Shown here in pieces: positions 7,216-10,527 of a stretch of DNA of 10,527 nt. The stretch is from assembly GCA_047518225.1 (NCBI GenBank), contig JAKZRK010000155.1, forward strand, positions 1 through 10,527, given 5' to 3'. Under the pieces are notes generated by a model. The model made no database searches, was not told where the DNA came from, and worked only from the letters and a program-made list of their open reading frames with translations. The DNA is from GCA-2731375 sp047518225. GTDB lineage: Bacteria > Pseudomonadota > Alphaproteobacteria > GCA-2731375. The position numbers were made by a program, and so were the translations under genes. The first letter of the stretch is position 1. Each line of letters starts with the position of its first letter.

Positions 7216-8595
7216 TTGAACGCCACGAATAATGCCCTGCATGGGAAATCTGGCGCGGCCGAAAACCCCGAGCGTCCGGCTCCAGCCGGCGAACCGGCGG
7301 TTCCCTTGATACGGGAGGTTCGCGGGCCATTGGTTCTGGGATTGTCCGCGTTGGGGCTGTTTTTCGTGATTGGCGGTATCTGGGCGGCGACGGCGCCGCT
7401 CTCGGGTGCCGTAATCGCGCCGGGCATCGTTAGTCCGGAAAGTAGCCGCAAAACAGTCCAGCACCTTGAAGGCGGCATTATCCGGGAGCTGAAAGTACGT
7501 GAAGGCCAGCGCGTCGAAGCCGGCGAATTACTGGTTGTTATGGAAAATGTAGGCGCCCAATCGGAAGTCGGCGCGCTGACCCGCCGTTTGCGTGTTTTGG
7601 TAGCCACGGAAGCGCGCTTGAGAGCCGAGCACTCCGGATCCGCGAACGTGCGTTTTAACCATCCTTCACTTCTCGACCGCAATAATACCGATGTCCGTGC
7701 CGCCATCGAGGCGGAGCTCAACCAGTTTCAGACCCGGCGCGAGAATGCCCTTAGCCGCGCCGCCATTTTGCGCCAACGTATTTCACAACTGGAAAAGCAG
7801 ATAGAAGGGTTCAATCGTCAGCTGCAGAGTGTTAAGCGGCAGTTTGTCCTGATCGGGGAAGAAATCGCGGACGTCGACCAGCTTATGCGGAAAGGCCTGG
7901 TCCGCAAGCAACGTTTGTTGGCATTGCAGCGGACCGAGGCCCAGCTGCACGGGTCCGAAGGTGAACTTGTGGCCAGGGTTGCACGTACCGAGGAAGCGAT
8001 TGGTGAGACCAAATTGCAGATCGTCAACATGAAGATCGGACGCCAGGAGGAAATCGACCAGCAGCTTTCCAAGGTGCGGGGTGAACGCGCCGAACTGGAA
8101 GAACAAATCCGCACCAGCCTGGATCGTTTACGGCGGACCGAAATTCGGGCGCCGGTCGCCGGGACGGTTCTGAGTTTGCGTTATAAGACGAAGGGCGGCG
8201 TTATTCGCCCGGGCGAACCGATCCTCGACCTGGTACCGCTGGAGGGCGAATTGGTAATCGAGGCAAGGGTGGCGACCAACGATGTTGATAATGTCCGTTC
8301 CGGCCAGAGCGCTTATATCGTGTTCTCGTCATTTGCCCAGCGGAACCTCAAGCGCATTAGCGGCAAGGTTGACAGGGTTTCGCCCGACGCGTTGGAGGAT
8401 GATCGGTCAGGGGAACGCTATTATGCGGGCCGCGTAACCGTTGACCGCCTGCACCTGCTTGAAATCGCGCCCGAAATCGAGTTGGCGCCGGGAATGCCGG
8501 CCGAAGTGTTTATCGAAACCGGCGAGCGGACAATGCTCGAATACCTGATGCAGCCGTTCCTGCAATCCGTCGAGCGCGCCTTCCGCGAGAAGTGA
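7216..8595 (+). CDS. Type I secretion membrane fusion protein (HlyD/PrtE family)
   Basis: This periplasmic adaptor links the ABC transporter to an outer-membrane TolC-type channel. A short cytoplasmic N-terminus is followed by one membrane segment (about residues 38-58, LVLGLSALGLFFVIGGIWAA). Next come the first half of the lipoyl-like domain (HLEGGIIRELKVREGQRVEAG), a long coiled-coil stretch (about 110-305), and the second half (TEIRAPVAGTVLSL). A C-terminal beta-barrel region includes VATNDVDNVRSGQSAYIVF. Length of ~459 aa is typical. Start: GTG 7201 has no ribosome site, whereas TTG 7216 has GGGAG (7203-7207) 8 nt before it, so TTG is favoured. The gene is 18 bp after the ABC gene. Its stop codon directly abuts that of the peptidase gene on the other strand. 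Confidence 0.92.
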   Translation: MNATNNALHGKSGAAENPERPAPAGEPAVPLIREVRGPLVLGLSALGLFFVIGGIWAATAPLSGAVIAPGIVSPESSRKTVQHLEGGIIRELKVREGQRVEAGELLVVMENVGAQSEVGALTRRLRVLVATEARLRAEHSGSANVRFNHPSLLDRNNTDVRAAIEAELNQFQTRRENALSRAAILRQRISQLEKQIEGFNRQLQSVKRQFVLIGEEIADVDQLMRKGLVRKQRLLALQRTEAQLHGSEGELVARVARTEEAIGETKLQIVNMKIGRQEEIDQQLSKVRGERAELEEQIRTSLDRLRRTEIRAPVAGTVLSLRYKTKGGVIRPGEPILDLVPLEGELVIEARVATNDVDNVRSGQSAYIVFSSFAQRNLKRISGKVDRVSPDALEDDRSGERYYAGRVTVDRLHLLEIAPEIELAPGMPAEVFIETGERTMLEYLMQPFLQSVERAFREK

Positions 8596-9834
8596 TCAGG
8601 CGATGAAGACCGTGTCGTAACCAAGATCCTCCAGAGACGCCACGGTCAGGTCCGAAAATACATTGTTGGAATTAATGTACCCGGTCATGATTTCGTTGGT
8701 GAATGTCTCTTCGTCCCAATGAGAATCACGGGTGCCGGCGCGGCCGTCCTGCTCGACCGGCACGCCGCCCGTATCATCAAGTCCGGTGGCGGATTCGTAA
8801 ACGCTGGTCGCATTCCCGCCGATAAATTTCGGGGCATCGGTCCCGCCACCCGACAACAGATCCAGATAAGTCCAGACGGTGCCAAAGCCGATGCTGTGCA
8901 TCATTTCGTGGATGACAATGTCATCCCAAAGTGTTCCCACTTCGCCCGAAGGCAGGGCATCATAAACAGCGGCATCGGCGATATCGAATTCCATGATCGC
9001 CTTCGCCGGCAAGAAGCCGTCGGTGCGGATCGCTGTTGGCCCGGCCCGACCCAGAATGCCGCCCTCGCCATCGATATCCGAAAGCTTGGCATCAATGGTG
9101 ATGTCGTCGATCACTTTGCCCCGGAAGAAAACATCGGCAATGTCTCCGGTGATAAGATCGCTGATCCATTCAGACGAGTCGATAAACGCCTGCTGCAAAT
9201 CAAAGGTCCAGGAGCCTTTGAAATTGATCTCGATGTTGTAGTGGCCTGTATCGCCGCTGATATAGTTCGACAGCACGTTTGGATCGCTTGAACCGCCGCC
9301 GCCTTTGCCGCCGCCATTGCCGCCGCCATTTCCGCCGCCATTGCCGCCTTTGGCGCTGAATCCGGAATCAATGAAGATTAAATCACCATCGGCGGGCGTA
9401 CCGCCGGCGGCAGGTTCGAATTCAGTGGAATACGAAATCGCTTCAATGGGCACTTCAACGGTGAAAAATCCGGCATTTGTATCCGCATTCACCTGGGTCG
9501 CGAACAGACCGTGACCGCCTTGCCCAAAGGCATCGGCCAAGGTGAAACCATGAACCGGTCCGGCATCGGTATATCCGGCACCGAACCCAGGCGTTGTATC
9601 GTCGCCGTGAATTACACCACTTTCATCAACCGTCGTATCACCGTCTGACAACAAGGCATTAAGATCGCCGCCATCGAGCTCCATGGACAGTCCGGCCAAG
9701 GTGTTATCGACCGGCAAGTTCAGTGGCACCCCATCGTCACTTATGGGAAACGCATCAATTTGTTCCGTCGACGCCAAATTTTCTGGATTTGAAAAAAAGT
9801 CGGCATCGAAGCCTGTTGGGCCAATTTTCAGCAT
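8596..9834 (-). CDS. Leishmanolysin-like (M8) zinc metallopeptidase, probable type I secretion substrate
   Basis: This 412-aa protein ends in a metallopeptidase domain (about residues 190-406). The zinc site is HEMMHSIGFG with His309, Glu310 and His313. A third ligand, His372, lies in DSHWDEETFTNEIMTG, 59 residues later, and Met383 is the likely Met-turn. The long gap between the second and third ligands and the ending ASLEDLGY are typical of family M8. Residues 1-160 are acidic and of unknown fold. Residues 163-181 are a Gly/Asn linker. There is no Sec signal peptide, membrane segment or RTX nonapeptide. The C-terminus, DTVFIA, has an acidic residue followed by hydrophobic ones, resembling type I secretion tails. 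With the exporter genes adjacent, export by them is inferred. The start has GGAG (9846-9843) 8 nt upstream. Confidence 0.85.
   Translation of the reverse strand: MLKIGPTGFDADFFSNPENLASTEQIDAFPISDDGVPLNLPVDNTLAGLSMELDGGDLNALLSDGDTTVDESGVIHGDDTTPGFGAGYTDAGPVHGFTLADAFGQGGHGLFATQVNADTNAGFFTVEVPIEAISYSTEFEPAAGGTPADGDLIFIDSGFSAKGGNGGGNGGGNGGGKGGGGSSDPNVLSNYISGDTGHYNIEINFKGSWTFDLQQAFIDSSEWISDLITGDIADVFFRGKVIDDITIDAKLSDIDGEGGILGRAGPTAIRTDGFLPAKAIMEFDIADAAVYDALPSGEVGTLWDDIVIHEMMHSIGFGTVWTYLDLLSGGGTDAPKFIGGNATSVYESATGLDDTGGVPVEQDGRAGTRDSHWDEETFTNEIMTGYINSNNVFSDLTVASLEDLGYDTVFIA
9296..9343 (-). repeat. Four tandem 12-bp units encoding the Gly/Asn linker
   Basis: On the plus strand the units read CCGCCGCCTTTG (9296-9307), CCGCCGCCATTG (9308-9319), CCGCCGCCATTT (9320-9331) and CCGCCGCCATTG (9332-9343). 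They differ at single bases. In the minus-strand gene each encodes four residues of the Gly-Gly-Asn/Lys-Gly type. The unit is a multiple of three, so copy-number changes would lengthen or shorten the linker without breaking the frame. Confidence 0.85.
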
Positions 9835-9948
9835 GAACTTTACTCCGCAGGCCAGTTAGGAAATCCGCCTAAATGAAAACGTTGAATATTAGCACTTTAT
9901 GCCGTCTAGCAGACTTGTCGTAGCAGGATCTACGCCATGGGTTCGTTT

Positions 9949-9977
9949 ATAATTGTTTAATTGCCTAAAGCCGTCAA
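9949..9977 (-). promoter_or_regulatory. Candidate sigma-70-type promoter of the peptidase gene
   Basis: On the minus strand TTGACG (9977-9972; 5 of 6 bases of the consensus) is followed after 17 bp by AATTAT (9954-9949; 4 of 6). Transcription would start near 9942 and give a leader of about 110 nt before the ATG at 9834. This is the best pair I found in the spacer, but it rests on consensus match alone. Confidence 0.35.
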
Positions 9978-10088
9978 TTGCAATCCGCTGCCGCTCTTCC
10001 GCCGGACAGATATTTCGCACCCTAACATTTTGCGCTGATGATGAATTTGCGTATTGCAATGTCCGAGTTGGGTCCAGACTGGGTTACA

Positions 10089-10155
10089 GTGACAGTGCAC
10101 TAAATTGACATCGCTAAAAGAGTATTATAGGGGAACGGTGACAGGGTATTAAATG
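10089..10155. repeat. Imperfect direct repeat flanking the transposase 3' end
   Basis: GTGACAGTGCACTAAATT (10089-10106) and GTGACAGGGTATTAAATG (10138-10155) share GTGACAG and TAAAT and match at 14 of 18 positions, 49 bp apart. The second copy lies just 6 bp outside the transposase stop codon. It could mark the element's end or a recognition repeat of a REP-type transposase. The other end is outside the window. Confidence 0.4.
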
Positions 10156-10161
10156 CGAGTC

Positions 10162-10527
10162 CTATTCCGTGTGCTTAGGCTTTGGCTGGCGCTTTCGGGC
10201 GATCACTTGGCGTCCAAGGGTAACCTCGATCTTTTTGAGGAACGCCGGACTGCCCAGCGGCCGGCCGACAGTCTCGGCCCGGCGCAGGCGGTCATGGGCA
10301 GCGCCATCGTCCACGTCCCCGTCAAGCAGACCGGCCAGATCGGGTATAAGCTTGGTGAGCGGTGCCGCCGTGGTGACGCCGTCTTTGACGCCGGAAAGGT
10401 GGGCATGAATGCTCGACCAGGGCCAGTCCCGGGCATGGACGACCAGCCTGGCGCGCACCGGATTGAGCAGGACATAGCGCACGGCGGCCGCCAGATGGGC
10501 CTCGTCCATGGCCACGGCGCCGAACCG
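10162..10527 (-). CDS. REP-associated (RAYT/Y1-type) transposase, C-terminal part (runs off right edge)
   Basis: The frame is open from the window edge to a TAG at 10164-10162, giving 121 visible residues. An internal GTG at 10515 is not the real start, because in-frame residues RFGA precede it and fit the family. The visible part carries the helix with the likely catalytic tyrosine (AAVRYVLLNPVRARL), the conserved DWPWSS motif, and the typical C-terminal block TVGRPLGSPAF with a basic tail (ARKRQPKPK). The HUH metal-binding motif would lie outside the window. These single-strand transposases are usually single-copy, domesticated-looking genes linked to REP palindromes. No frameshift is seen in this part. 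Confidence 0.85.
   Translation of the reverse strand, partial: RFGAVAMDEAHLAAAVRYVLLNPVRARLVVHARDWPWSSIHAHLSGVKDGVTTAAPLTKLIPDLAGLLDGDVDDGAAHDRLRRAETVGRPLGSPAFLKKIEVTLGRQVIARKRQPKPKHTE

Larger units (their letters stand above)
9835..10161. other. Intergenic region between the peptidase and transposase genes
   Basis: This AT-richer spacer of 327 bp holds no convincing ORF. It carries the ribosome site and a promoter candidate for the peptidase gene, and an imperfect direct repeat near the transposase 3' end. No intrinsic terminator was seen for the transposase gene. Confidence 0.6.

Noticed and set aside
7194..7232. ATG at 7194 as the start of the fusion protein
   Set aside because: It is in another frame and meets a stop codon after 12 codons.
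9296..9343. CRISPR-like array
   Set aside because: The 12-bp units are directly tandem, without spacers, and lie in frame within a gene.
9290..9350. Gly-rich stretch as RTX calcium-binding repeats
   Set aside because: The pattern is GGGN/GGGK without the Asp of the GGxGxDxxx nonapeptide, so it is a linker and not an RTX repeat.
10105..10128. Promoter TTGACA with TATTAT near the transposase end
   Set aside because: The spacer is only 12 bp, too short for a sigma-70 promoter, and the plus strand has no gene to drive there.

Overview
The window looks like a chromosomal segment of a high-GC alphaproteobacterium, probably Rhodospirillales-like. This is inferred from the GC-rich housekeeping block (small transaldolase, DUF484 protein, XerC, PriA), the extended alphaproteobacterial-type Shine-Dalgarno complement, and the PrtD/HlyD-type exporter. 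No rRNA, tRNA or CRISPR array is present.

Layout from left to right. (1) Positions 1-388 form a small regulatory-looking region. It holds the start of an unidentified minus-strand gene that runs off the left edge, with a strong ribosome site partly buried in an 11-bp hairpin. It also holds a candidate 25-codon upstream ORF, and on the opposite strand a candidate 26-aa gene with an unusually long Shine-Dalgarno sequence and its own intrinsic terminator. (2) Positions 389-2735 are a tightly packed minus-strand operon, tal-DUF484-xerC, with gene junctions only a few bases apart or overlapping. (3) priA (2837-5062) is transcribed divergently from it and encodes the replication-restart helicase. 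(4) A gap of about 415 bp without a convincing gene leads to a lower-GC accessory block. That block holds a type I secretion ATPase/permease (5479-7197) and its membrane fusion protein (7216-8595), both on plus. A leishmanolysin-like (M8) zinc metallopeptidase (8596-9834) lies on minus and is the likely exported substrate. (5) A 327-bp AT-richer spacer holds a promoter candidate and an imperfect direct repeat. It is followed by the 3' part of a REP-associated (Y1/RAYT-type) transposase that runs off the right edge.

How the parts work together. The secretion block is a candidate one-substrate export module. The ABC protein and the HlyD-type adaptor would form the inner-membrane part of a type I channel, and the metallopeptidase beside them has no Sec signal. 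No TolC-type outer-membrane partner is in the window. The peptidase lacks RTX repeats and carries a glycine/asparagine linker instead. The module sits directly after priA, where many alphaproteobacteria have atpH, and next to a transposase. Both facts suggest, but do not prove, an acquired insertion.

The points most worth following up are the M8 peptidase/T1SS pairing, the abutting stop codons of the peptidase and fusion-protein genes, and the leader region at 72-379.
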